Shown here: positions 1-6,057 of the stretch, in pieces
How positions within the stretch are numbered: position 1 is the first letter of the stretch
Layout: every line of letters begins with the position of its first letter
Assembly: GCA_024404655.1 (NCBI GenBank)
Contig: JAKSPR010000080.1
Span: 1 to 10,227 of the forward strand
DNA length: 10,227 nucleotides
Source: Clostridia bacterium
GTDB taxonomy: Bacteria; Bacillota; Clostridia; Oscillospirales; CAG-272
Reading direction: 5' to 3'
Notes under the pieces: model-generated
What the model was told of the DNA's origin: nothing
What the model saw: the letters and a program-made list of their open reading frames with translations, nothing else
Database searches by the model: none
Translations under genes and position numbers: made by a program

Positions 1-903
1 CTGTCCTGCTCTCACCAGATCCGCAAAGACACCGACTTCGTGGATCATATTGTTTTCATCCGGCGTAAAGGGGATTTCCTCCGGCTCTTTTCCCCGCAGG
101 ATCACGCGGATATTGCCGGGCTGGGAAATCTTGCCGAAGGTCAGGGAGCCGTTTTCGCCCATGATGATGTTCGGCGTCACGCTGTCCATGATTTTCGCAT
201 AGGAGAGCTCCGCTTTCATGTCGCCGTAATCAAGCACGGCATGTCCCGCGCCCTCAAAGCCGTTTTCCAGCATCGTGGACAGGGCGGAAATACGCTTCGG
301 CATACCGAAGAGCATGGCGCAGATATGAATGATATACACGCCGATATCCATCACCGCGGCATTGGACAGCGTCGGGTCAAAGGCGTTGAGGATCTCGCCC
401 TTCTTGAACCGGTCATAGCGGGAGGAATACTGGCAGAAGTCAAAGGCCGCACGCCGGATCTTGCCCAGCCGCGGCAGCTGCTCCTTTACGATCTGCATGC
501 AGGGATCAAAGGCCGGACGCATGGCCTCCAGCAGTACGCATTTGTTTGCAAAGGCCGCAGCTTTCATTTCTTCCAGTTCTCTTGTATTGGTGGCAATGAC
601 CTTCTCACAGAGCACGTGTTTGCCGTGGGAAAGAGCCGTCACCGCCTGTTTTGCATGGGCAAAGTTAGGAGATGCGATATAAACGGCATCAATGCAGTCG
701 GAGGACACAAAATCTTCGTATGAGGTAAAGACCCGGCCGATGCCATGCTTTTCCGCAAAGGCGTTTCCGGTTTCCTCTTTTCTTGAATAGACCGCGGTCA
801 CATCGGTTCCCTCCACCGTCTGAATGGCTTCTGCCATCCAGTCGCTGACGAAGTTCGTGCCGACAATGCCGATGCGCACCGTCTTTTTTTCGTTCTGTTC
901 CAT
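1..903 (-). CDS. Gfo/Idh/MocA-family NAD(P)-dependent oxidoreductase (3' end beyond the window)
   Basis: The 301 visible codons run off the left edge without a stop, so the C-terminus is missing; family members are usually about 320-350 residues. An N-terminal Rossmann fold opens with VRIGIVGTNFV (residues 9-18, GxxG dinucleotide-binding loop). The catalytic-lysine segment HVLCEKV follows, with Lys101; the usual EKP is EKV here. The second domain contains MDIGVYIIH (Asp186, Gly188, Tyr190), the pattern of the dihydrodiol-dehydrogenase-like branch. Such enzymes oxidise or reduce sugar, inositol or related hydroxyl/keto groups in the cytoplasm; the substrate cannot be read from the sequence. 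The start ATG at 903-901 is preceded by AAAGGAGA at a good distance. Only 24 bases separate it from the nrdG stop, so it is probably cotranscribed with nrdG, although no functional tie to nucleotide reduction is known. Family assignment is firm, specificity unknown. Confidence 0.9.
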   Translation of the reverse strand, partial: MEQNEKKTVRIGIVGTNFVSDWMAEAIQTVEGTDVTAVYSRKEETGNAFAEKHGIGRVFTSYEDFVSSDCIDAVYIASPNFAHAKQAVTALSHGKHVLCEKVIATNTRELEEMKAAAFANKCVLLEAMRPAFDPCMQIVKEQLPRLGKIRRAAFDFCQYSSRYDRFKKGEILNAFDPTLSNAAVMDIGVYIIHICAMLFGMPKRISALSTMLENGFEGAGHAVLDYGDMKAELSYAKIMDSVTPNIIMGENGSLTFGKISQPGNIRVILRGKEPEEIPFTPDENNMIHEVGVFADLVRAGQ

Positions 904-927
904 TGGAAAAGTCTCCTTTCAGTCTGT

Positions 928-1497
928 TCAGCGGATCACGGAGTGCATTTTCTGATTGACGTCATCGTTGCCGCTGGTCCAGAGGATCGTCACGCCCTCT
1001 GAGAGGGTCCGTTTCACCCAGATGATGCGCTGGTTTTCTGAACCGCGGAACCGCAGGGAGATATTTTTCTGTTCGAGAATAAATTCCCCGTCCACAAGAA
1101 CGTCAATCATGGAGAGCATTTCGTCCGTCACTTCACAATAGGCGCGGCTGTCAGCTCCCGGAAGCAGGTCGCTTTCCAGCGTATAGCCCGTATAACACCA
1201 GATATCCTTGTCGGGATATGATTCCTTCACCCGGCGCAGAAACTTCACCAGCACCCGCTGATTATCCGGCTCGAAGGGTTCCCCGCCCAGCAGCGACAGA
1301 CCGCGGATATAGGACGGTGCCAGCATATCAAGAATCTGCCGCTCCGTTTCCGCCGTAAAGGGCTCTCCGTAGCCAAAGTTCCACGTTTCGGGGTTAAAAC
1401 ATTCTTTGCAGTGCTGGGTACAGCCGGAGACAAACAGCGAAACGCGCACGCCCTCTCCGTTGGCAATATCACAGTTTTTGATGGTTCCGTAGTTCAT
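928..1497 (-). CDS. nrdG: Anaerobic ribonucleoside-triphosphate reductase activating protein NrdG (radical SAM)
   Basis: This is the activase of class III ribonucleotide reductase. It uses a [4Fe-4S] cluster and S-adenosylmethionine to abstract hydrogen from the C-terminal glycine of NrdD, giving the glycyl radical. The N-terminus MNYGTIKNCDIANGEGVRVS is the family signature. The radical-SAM cysteines are C26, C30 and C33 (CTQHCKEC), followed by NPETWNF, and the SAM-contact GGEP lies at residues 71-74. At 189 residues it is longer than the roughly 155-residue E. coli protein, with the excess in the C-terminal part. The start is set by the family N-terminus and by GGAGG (plus-strand cctcc at 1508-1512) ten bases upstream. 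Its partner nrdD is upstream on the same strand but separated by a transporter lipoprotein gene and a glycoside hydrolase remnant. Gfo/Idh/MocA follows 24 bases downstream. Confidence 0.96.
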   Translation of the reverse strand: MNYGTIKNCDIANGEGVRVSLFVSGCTQHCKECFNPETWNFGYGEPFTAETERQILDMLAPSYIRGLSLLGGEPFEPDNQRVLVKFLRRVKESYPDKDIWCYTGYTLESDLLPGADSRAYCEVTDEMLSMIDVLVDGEFILEQKNISLRFRGSENQRIIWVKRTLSEGVTILWTSGNDDVNQKMHSVIR

Positions 1498-1619
1498 TCT
1501 GATGGATCCTCCAATGGTATCTCAAACCGAAAACCGCCGCAGGATGTTATGCCTGCGGCAGCTCCGTATTTTTGTATATCTGACTGTTATTACTGTTAAT
1601 TTGCAACTTCAAATGCGTT
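1498..1619 (-). other. Leader of nrdG downstream of the scar: hairpin and weak promoter-like sequence
   Basis: This 122-base gap between the glycoside hydrolase remnant and nrdG contains a perfect 8-bp GC-rich inverted repeat (see separate entry) and an AT-rich stretch at about 1570-1607. Reading on the minus strand, TTGAAG and TAATAA-like boxes can be picked out, but spacing and match are poor, so I do not call a promoter. nrdG may depend on read-through from nrdD or on a weak local promoter. Confidence 0.4.
1536..1559 (-). terminator. GC-rich hairpin before nrdG, weak terminator or attenuator
   Basis: GCCGCAGG (1536-1543) and CCTGCGGC (1552-1559) form a perfect 8-bp stem around an 8-base loop. 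On the minus strand the stem is followed by GG, four T, CGG, so the T-tract is short and interrupted and termination would be inefficient. It lies about 38 bases before the nrdG start and could reduce read-through from the genes above, or simply stabilise processed nrdG mRNA. Confidence 0.4.
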
Positions 1620-1667
1620 TTAAGAGATTTCTCCAGAAACCGTATCTGATTTACAACTTGAAGTGCG
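1599..1667. repeat. Pair of 19-nt imperfect direct repeats at the glycoside hydrolase breakpoint
   Basis: On the plus strand atttgcaacttcaaatgcg (1599-1617) and atttacaacttgaagtgcg (1649-1667) match at 16 of 19 positions, 50 bases apart. The second copy ends exactly where the glycoside hydrolase reading frame loses its family sequence (last good codon at 1670-1668). Repeats of this kind at an abrupt breakpoint resemble subterminal recombinase or transposase binding sites of a mobile element end. No transposase or integrase gene is present, so this would be a remnant. Confidence 0.5.
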
Positions 1668-1796
1668 ATGCTTCACGCCGATCTTTGCAAGCGCGTCAAG
1701 ATCCGCGCGGACGACGGATTCGTCAAAATACCGCCACATATCGGTGCCGTGGGTCGAATCCCAGTAGTTGACGCCGATCTTATACCATTCGTTCAT
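1620..1796 (-). pseudogene. Truncated TIM-barrel glycoside hydrolase, N-terminal remnant (GH5-like)
   Basis: The reading frame has 58 codons. It begins MNEWYKIGVNYW, continues with a GTDMW segment and WRYFDESVVRADLDALAKIG, and reaches VKH at residue 43. This is the typical first beta strand and first helix of GH5-like hydrolases, where one then expects LRVFPNWxDFQP. Instead the frame enters unrelated sequence (RTSSCKSD...) and stops at 1620, so more than 80 percent of a normal 400-700 residue enzyme is missing. The start ATG at 1796 has AGAAGGAAC just upstream and lies 23 bases after the stop of the substrate-binding lipoprotein gene, the arrangement of a sugar uptake and degradation operon. 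The exact GH family cannot be settled from 43 residues. The fragment should have no activity. Confidence 0.7.
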
Positions 1797-1819
1797 ATCG
1801 GTTCCTTCTTTTTGCGTGT

Positions 1820-3286
1820 TTATTTTCCGAGCAGCGCAAGGATATCCGCAAGCTTCGTTTCCATAGCGGGCGCCTGAGAAGCGGCGACGGAGGCGATATT
1901 GTTCTTGCCGCCGACGATCATTCTGTTGACGGAGGAAACGAAGCTGTTGTTGATGCCGAAGACACAGCCGAAATCGACGCCGCGGGTATTGCGGATGATA
2001 TTCAGCATATCGACGGAATCTTCATTGCGCAGACCCTTTTGGGACAGCGTCACGTCGTAGTAGATCGGAAGAACGTCACGGTAGCTGACGTAGGTCAGCG
2101 CGTCGAGGATGCGTCCCGCCATTTCGGGATCGTCCTGCGTCACAGGGATCGTCAGAAGCGACGTGCAGATATTCATCGCGGAGTAGTAATCCTTCTGCGC
2201 CTCGTCGTATTTCGGCATGGGAAGCAGTCCGAAGGTCGCGTCCATATCGCGTTCGACGAGTGCGGATTTCAATTCGCACGTCATGAACATGGCGCGTTCG
2301 TTGCGGAACAGCGTGGTATAACCCGAAGGCTGTGTTTCGTCGTTGTTGCCGAGGATATAGCCGTCCTTGGCCGAGAAGATCTTCGCGAGTTTGTCAACGG
2401 TATTCACCATGCGCTCGGTCTCGATATTGACGGAGTAATCGTCGCCTTTTTTCAGAAGCAGTTCGTTGCCCGCCGCGTTGACGAAGCCGATCGGGCAGTC
2501 CGTGTGGACGGCGATACCGTATACCGCGGTGCCGTTTTCCTTGAAGGAGAAGGATTCGTCTGCGCCGATGTTCGTGCCCGCCTGTACGTATTCAAAGAAC
2601 GTATCGAGCGTCCACTTGCCGTCTCTGACGAGCTGATAGGGCTTTTCCATATCGAGGTCGGTCATCATTTTCTCGTTGAACAGTAGCACCCACGTGAGGT
2701 CGAGGCTGACGAGCTGCATCGGGCTGGACGCCGCGTACAGCGTTCCGCAGACCGTCATGGAATCGTTCACGGAATGATCCCACCATTCCGCATCGAGGTT
2801 CAGACCGGGAACCTCCTGCAGATCATAAAGATAATTCTGCGTGATGACCTCGGGCTTGAAGCAGACGGGGAGCGACGCCGCGTCATACGCCTTGTCGTCC
2901 GCAAGCACGGATTCGATGACGCGGTCCACGTTCTGCGCAATGCTGTCCCAACCGGGATAGGTGAAGGCGATCTCCTTCAGGACGAAGTCGAGCTTGTCCT
3001 CCACGTAGCGGTTGCGCTTGTAGATGGCGTCGTCGAGCATTTCGCCGGATTCGTTTTCAAAATCGAGACGGACGTTGGTGTCCCACATATCGGAATAGTT
3101 GAGCACCTTGAATTCGTATCCGCCGTAGGTCTTGTCGCCGAAGTCATACTCCTCCGGTGCAGCGGTATCCGTTGTTCCCGTCGCGGGAGTCGTTTCCTGT
3201 CCTCCCTGTGCGGTTTCGCCGCAGGCGGCAAGGGCGAGAAGAAGGGATGCGAGAAGCACGGATGAAACGGTTTTGGTCAATTTCAT
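1820..3286 (-). CDS. ABC transporter extracellular substrate-binding lipoprotein, probable carbohydrate type
   Basis: The 488-residue precursor starts MKLTKTVSSVLLASLLLALA and has a lipobox LAAC with Cys22 as the predicted lipidated residue. A low-complexity Thr/Gly/Ala/Glu linker follows (about 23-45), then the mature domain. The body, with segments such as YEFKVLNYSDMW, RNRYVEDKLDF and DGKWTLDTFFEY, fits the large family of clostridial sugar-binding lipoproteins (SBP_bac_1-like) that tether a ligand-binding domain to the outer face of the membrane. No permease or ATPase gene is beside it, so its transporter partners must be elsewhere or lost. AGGAGG precedes the ATG by 8 bases. It lies 42 bases downstream of nrdD and 23 bases upstream of a broken glycoside hydrolase. 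The assignment as a solute-binding lipoprotein is good; the sugar ligand is inferred only from family and neighbour. Confidence 0.82.
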   Translation of the reverse strand: MKLTKTVSSVLLASLLLALAACGETAQGGQETTPATGTTDTAAPEEYDFGDKTYGGYEFKVLNYSDMWDTNVRLDFENESGEMLDDAIYKRNRYVEDKLDFVLKEIAFTYPGWDSIAQNVDRVIESVLADDKAYDAASLPVCFKPEVITQNYLYDLQEVPGLNLDAEWWDHSVNDSMTVCGTLYAASSPMQLVSLDLTWVLLFNEKMMTDLDMEKPYQLVRDGKWTLDTFFEYVQAGTNIGADESFSFKENGTAVYGIAVHTDCPIGFVNAAGNELLLKKGDDYSVNIETERMVNTVDKLAKIFSAKDGYILGNNDETQPSGYTTLFRNERAMFMTCELKSALVERDMDATFGLLPMPKYDEAQKDYYSAMNICTSLLTIPVTQDDPEMAGRILDALTYVSYRDVLPIYYDVTLSQKGLRNEDSVDMLNIIRNTRGVDFGCVFGINNSFVSSVNRMIVGGKNNIASVAASQAPAMETKLADILALLGK

Positions 3287-3328
3287 GGGTTCAGCCTCCT
3301 GATATCTTTATTTTTTTGTTATTAACAA

Positions 3329-5503
3329 TTACAGGTGCAGAACACGCTCCTTGATCTCCTGCGTTCTTCCCTGATTCCAGAACTGCGTACCGATGTAGCC
3401 GCAGGTTCTGCGCGCGACGTTCATCTTGGACTGTTCGCGGTTGCCGCACTGGGGGCATACCCAGACCAGCTTGCCTTCCTCGTTTGTCTGAATTTCGATC
3501 TCGCCGTCAAAACCGCAGACCTGGCAGTAGTCGCTCTTGGTGTTCAGCTCTGCATACATGATGTTGTTGTAGATGAACTTGATGACTTCCATAACGGCTT
3601 CGAGGTTGTTCTGCATATTGGGAACCTCGACATAGGAGATCGCACCGCCGGGAGAAAGCGCCTGGAACTTGGATTCAAACGCAAGCTTTGAGAAGGCGTC
3701 GATGGGCTCGGTGACGTGGATGTGATAGCTGTTGGTGATGTAGGACTTGTCGGTGATATCTTTCACAATGCCGAAGCGCTTCTGCAGGCACTTTGCGAAC
3801 TTGTAGGTGGTGCTTTCCAGAGGTGTTCCGTAAAGGCTGAAATCAATGTTGTGTTCAGCCTTCCACTTCTTGCAGGCATCGTTCATGTGCTGCATGACCT
3901 CCAGCGCAAAGGGTGTTGCGGTGGGATCGGTGTGGCTCTTGCCGGTCATATACTTGACACACTCATAAAGACCCGCATAGCCGAGGGAAATGGTGGAATA
4001 GCCGCCGTAGAGCAGTTTGTCGATTACCTCGCCCTTCTTCAGACGCGCCAGAGCGCCGTACTGCCACAGAATCGGAGCCGCATCGGAGAGCGTGCCCTTC
4101 AGACGGTTGTGTCTGCACAGCAGTGCCTGATGGCAGAGCTCCAGACGCTCGTCAAAGATCTTCCAGAAGGTATCGAAATCACCGCCGGAGGACAGTGCAA
4201 CGTCGGGCAAATTGATGGTGACAACGCCCTGATTGAAACGTCCGTAGTATTTCGGCTGACCGTTTTCGTCCACATAAGGCGTTAAGAAGGAGCGGCAGCC
4301 CATGCAGGTGTAGCAGTGGCCCTTGCCCAGCTTGTCGACCTTGAGCTCCAGCATCTTCTTTTCGGAAATATAGTCGGGAACCATCCGCTTTGCGGTGCAC
4401 TTTGCAGCCAGCTTGGTCAGATAGTAGTATTCGGAATCGTCGTGAATGTTGTCTTCTTCCAGAACGTAGATGAGCTTCGGGAATGCGGGAGTGATCCACA
4501 CGCCTGCCTCATTCTTGACACCCTGATACCGCTGGATGAGGGTTTCCTCAATGATCATGGCGAGGTCACGCTTTTCCTGTGCGCTCTTTGCCTCGTTCAG
4601 ATACATAAAGACAGTGACAAAAGGTGCCTGACCGTTGGTGGTCAGAAGGGTGACGACCTGATACTGGATGGTCTGTACGCCCTTGCGGATCTCGGCACGC
4701 AGTCTGCGCTCGGTGATGGCGTCGATGGCTGCGCTGTCGGCATTGGCAAATTCCTTCATTTCCTCAGCCACGTCGCGGCGGATGCGCTCACGGGAAACCT
4801 GCACAAAGGGTGCCAGGTGGGTCAGAGAAATGGACTGACCGCCGTACTGGTTGGAAGCGACCTGTGCAATGATCTGCGTTGCAATGTTGCAGGCAGTTGC
4901 AAAGGAATGGGGCTTCTCGATCAATGTACCGCTGATGACGGTGCCGTTCTGCAGCATATCCTCCAGATTGACCAGGTCGCAGTTGTGCATGTGCTGTGCG
5001 AAGTAGTCCGCGTCATGGAAGTGGATGATACCCTGATCGTGTGCATCCACGATCTCCTTGGGGAGCAGGATGCGGCGGGTGATATCCTTGGAGACCTCAC
5101 CTGCCATGTAGTCACGCTGGACGGAGTTGACGGTGGGGTTCTTATTGGAGTTTTCCTGCTTGACTTCCTCATTGTTGCATTCAATGAGGGAAATGATCTG
5201 CTCGTCAGTGGTGTTGGACTTGCGGATCAGCGCTCTTGTATAACGGTAGGTGATATACTTGCGGGCAACATTGAATTTGCCCAGCGCCATGATCTGGTCC
5301 TCGACCAGGTCCTGGATTTCCTCCACGCTTGCCGCACGGCCCATCTTCTCACAGATGTGTGCAACATTGTTGGCTGCGTCGCGGACTTCCTGCGCCGTCA
5401 TGCGTTCGACTGCCGGGACTTCATTGTTTGCCTTGGATATTGCGGTGATGATCTTGGTAATGTCAAAATTGACCTCGGCACCGCTTCTCTTGATGATGTT
5501 CAT
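3329..5503 (-). CDS. nrdD: Anaerobic (class III) ribonucleoside-triphosphate reductase NrdD
   Basis: NrdD reduces ribonucleoside triphosphates to deoxyribonucleotides without oxygen, using a glycyl radical installed by NrdG. From ATG at 5503 the protein is 724 residues, normal for the family. An N-terminal ATP-cone occupies about residues 1-95 (MNIIKRSGAEVNFDITK; MGRAASVEEIQDLVEDQ) and acts as the allosteric nucleotide switch. The catalytic ten-stranded barrel includes C175 (HMHNCDLVN) and CYTCMGCRSF (C397, C400, C403). A C-terminal zinc-binding set C660, C663, C683, C686 (CQVC, CPQC) precedes the glycyl-radical loop RTCGYIG with Gly702. AAGGGAGA lies 7 bases before this start, and the start fits the family N-terminus. 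An in-frame ATG at 5599 would add 32 residues unlike any NrdD and overlap the leader, so it is rejected. The downstream operon is unusual: sugar-transport and hydrolase sequence separates it from nrdG. Confidence 0.97.
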   Translation of the reverse strand: MNIIKRSGAEVNFDITKIITAISKANNEVPAVERMTAQEVRDAANNVAHICEKMGRAASVEEIQDLVEDQIMALGKFNVARKYITYRYTRALIRKSNTTDEQIISLIECNNEEVKQENSNKNPTVNSVQRDYMAGEVSKDITRRILLPKEIVDAHDQGIIHFHDADYFAQHMHNCDLVNLEDMLQNGTVISGTLIEKPHSFATACNIATQIIAQVASNQYGGQSISLTHLAPFVQVSRERIRRDVAEEMKEFANADSAAIDAITERRLRAEIRKGVQTIQYQVVTLLTTNGQAPFVTVFMYLNEAKSAQEKRDLAMIIEETLIQRYQGVKNEAGVWITPAFPKLIYVLEEDNIHDDSEYYYLTKLAAKCTAKRMVPDYISEKKMLELKVDKLGKGHCYTCMGCRSFLTPYVDENGQPKYYGRFNQGVVTINLPDVALSSGGDFDTFWKIFDERLELCHQALLCRHNRLKGTLSDAAPILWQYGALARLKKGEVIDKLLYGGYSTISLGYAGLYECVKYMTGKSHTDPTATPFALEVMQHMNDACKKWKAEHNIDFSLYGTPLESTTYKFAKCLQKRFGIVKDITDKSYITNSYHIHVTEPIDAFSKLAFESKFQALSPGGAISYVEVPNMQNNLEAVMEVIKFIYNNIMYAELNTKSDYCQVCGFDGEIEIQTNEEGKLVWVCPQCGNREQSKMNVARRTCGYIGTQFWNQGRTQEIKERVLHL

Positions 5504-5563
5504 TTTGGTCTCCCTTTTTGTTCCGGTATATGGTGAATGGTTGTCGTATCGTGCTGCAGGCAT

Positions 5564-5651
5564 AAAAAAAGAAACGCCCGACAGCTCCCGGTACCACATC
5601 TTGTGGATACCATGTGTTATCGAGATACTGTATCTTGTATCTTGCGTTTCC
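5564..5651 (-). promoter_or_regulatory. Structured nrdD leader with hairpin, tandem repeats and T-tract
   Basis: The leader between the proximal promoter and the nrdD start carries, in minus-strand order, GGAAACGC (5651-5644), two tandem copies of AAGATAC (5643-5630) and the palindrome AGATACAGTATCT (5635-5623). Next come a hairpin GGTA-(T)-CCACA/TGTGGTACC (about 5611-5590), and finally GCGTTTC followed by seven T (5577-5564). GAAACGC and GCGTTTC are complementary, so a terminator-like closing stem could form. However, the predicted transcription start near 5647 falls inside the first arm, leaving only about four base pairs from the proximal promoter. A transcript from the distal promoter would contain the whole structure. 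Attenuation is a possibility, not a demonstrated fact. Confidence 0.35.
5623..5635. promoter_or_regulatory. Palindrome at the start of the nrdD transcript, candidate operator
   Basis: AGATAC-T-GTATCT is a perfect 6-bp inverted repeat with a one-base centre, and a further half-site lies directly beside it (gtatctt at 5637-5643). It is centred about 18 bases downstream of the predicted start point of the proximal nrdD promoter, a position where a bound repressor would block transcription. It does not resemble the AT-rich NrdR box. It could equally be part of an RNA fold. Confidence 0.35.
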
Positions 5652-5652
5652 T

Positions 5653-5680
5653 ATTATACCATATTTTGCGGATTTGTCAA
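5653..5680 (-). promoter_or_regulatory. Proximal nrdD promoter (sigma-A type)
   Basis: On the minus strand TTGACA (plus-strand tgtcaa 5675-5680) and TATAAT (attata 5653-5658) are both perfect consensus hexamers, separated by 16 bases, with TGG before the -10 box. Transcription should start near 5647, about 145 bases before the nrdD ATG. Confidence 0.8.
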
Positions 5681-5808
5681 GGACATTTCCGGGCTTTTTT
5701 CGTACTTTGCGTGATTTTGGCCGTTTTGTCCAAAAGCGCACTCCGTTTTCGTTCAACTTTTCACGGGAGTACGGAGAGAACCCAAACGGCATCCGCACCC
5801 AGGTCAAG
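5681..5808. other. Spacer between the two nrdD-facing promoters with stem-loops
   Basis: No convincing gene is seen. Inverted repeats include TTTTGG/CCAAAA (5715-5720 and 5730-5735) and CTCCGT/ACGGAG (5741-5746 and 5771-5776), the latter competing with an overlapping pair ACTCCGT/ACGGGAGT. If the distal promoter is used these would form an RNA leader. No start codon with a good ribosome binding site is present on the minus strand; the frame beginning MPFGFSPYSREK (near 5790) lacks one and runs into nrdD. Confidence 0.4.
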
Positions 5809-5837
5809 ATTTTACCACAGAACGGCGTTTCTGTCAA
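5809..5837 (-). promoter_or_regulatory. Distal minus-strand promoter with overlapping palindrome
   Basis: TTGACA (tgtcaa 5832-5837) and TAAAAT (attta-type hexamer 5809-5814) stand 17 bases apart with TGG before the -10 box, a strong sigma-A pattern. Between and overlapping them is an inverted repeat ACAGAA-N6-TTCTGT (5817-5822 and 5829-5834), well placed for a repressor. The transcript would start near 5802 and run into the nrdD leader, so this is either a second nrdD promoter or the promoter of a small RNA. Confidence 0.6.
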
Positions 5838-5943
5838 GGGAATCCGGATTATTAAAATATGTTTTTTATTTTTAGTATTACCCCGGCGGCATTTTCCGGG
5901 AGCGGTTTTCATTCTTACACACCATACAATTCATAGTAGAGCC

Positions 5944-5972
5944 TTGATGAATGTATCTAAATATGGTATAAT
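5944..5972 (+). promoter_or_regulatory. Promoter of the ECF sigma factor gene
   Basis: TTGATG (5944-5949) and TATAAT (5967-5972) are separated by 17 bases, with TGG before the -10. The 15 bases AAATATGGTATAATA around the -10 are identical to those of the proximal nrdD promoter. It has housekeeping sigma-A character rather than the AAC/CGT pattern usual for an ECF-autoregulated promoter. Confidence 0.7.
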
Positions 5973-6010
5973 AATAAAAACTGCAACGAAAGGCATACAA
6001 ACGGTGCTTT

Positions 6011-6036
6011 ATGGGGTGAAGGCCTTTATCCCCCAT
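6011..6036 (+). promoter_or_regulatory. Hairpin in the sigma factor 5' leader
   Basis: ATGGGG (6011-6016) pairs with CCCCAT (6031-6036), and TGAA with TTTA inside, around a GGCC loop; a two-base bulge interrupts the stem. It ends just before the ribosome binding site AAAGGAG (6043-6049) and might tune translation. There is no T-tract, so it is not a terminator. Confidence 0.35.
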
Positions 6037-6057
6037 CAAGAGAAAGGAGCGAACTCC

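Noticed and set aside
1820..3286. Foreign origin of the lipoprotein gene from codon use
   Set aside because: A small hand count of alanine codons in this gene and nrdD showed no decisive difference, so the transfer argument rests on gene order and the scar only.
4316..5536. Long open frame of about 400 codons on the plus strand opposite nrdD
   Set aside because: It is the antisense shadow of a well-conserved gene; the translation is Val/Leu/Asp-rich without domains. The same applies to the open frame at 2039-2686 opposite the lipoprotein gene.
5504..5599. In-frame upstream ATG that would lengthen NrdD by 32 residues
   Set aside because: The extension is unlike NrdD N-termini, covers the structured leader, and lacks a good ribosome binding site, whereas the ATG at 5503 has AAGGGAGA and the family start.
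5564..5600. T-box riboswitch: TGGTACCG in the nrdD leader resembles the TGGNACCGCG core
   Set aside because: There is no room for a Stem I between promoter and this site, the CG after ACCG is absent, the usual GGG/CCC terminator pairing is missing, and an RNR gene is not an expected target.
5564..5651. tRNA-like element, because a 7-bp stem closes about 80 bases
   Set aside because: No T-loop GGTTCRA sequence, no recognisable anticodon arm, and the end runs into a T-tract.
5882..5900. Terminator at CCCGG...CCGGG upstream of the sigma promoter
   Set aside because: Only a 5-bp stem and no adjacent T-tract on either strand.
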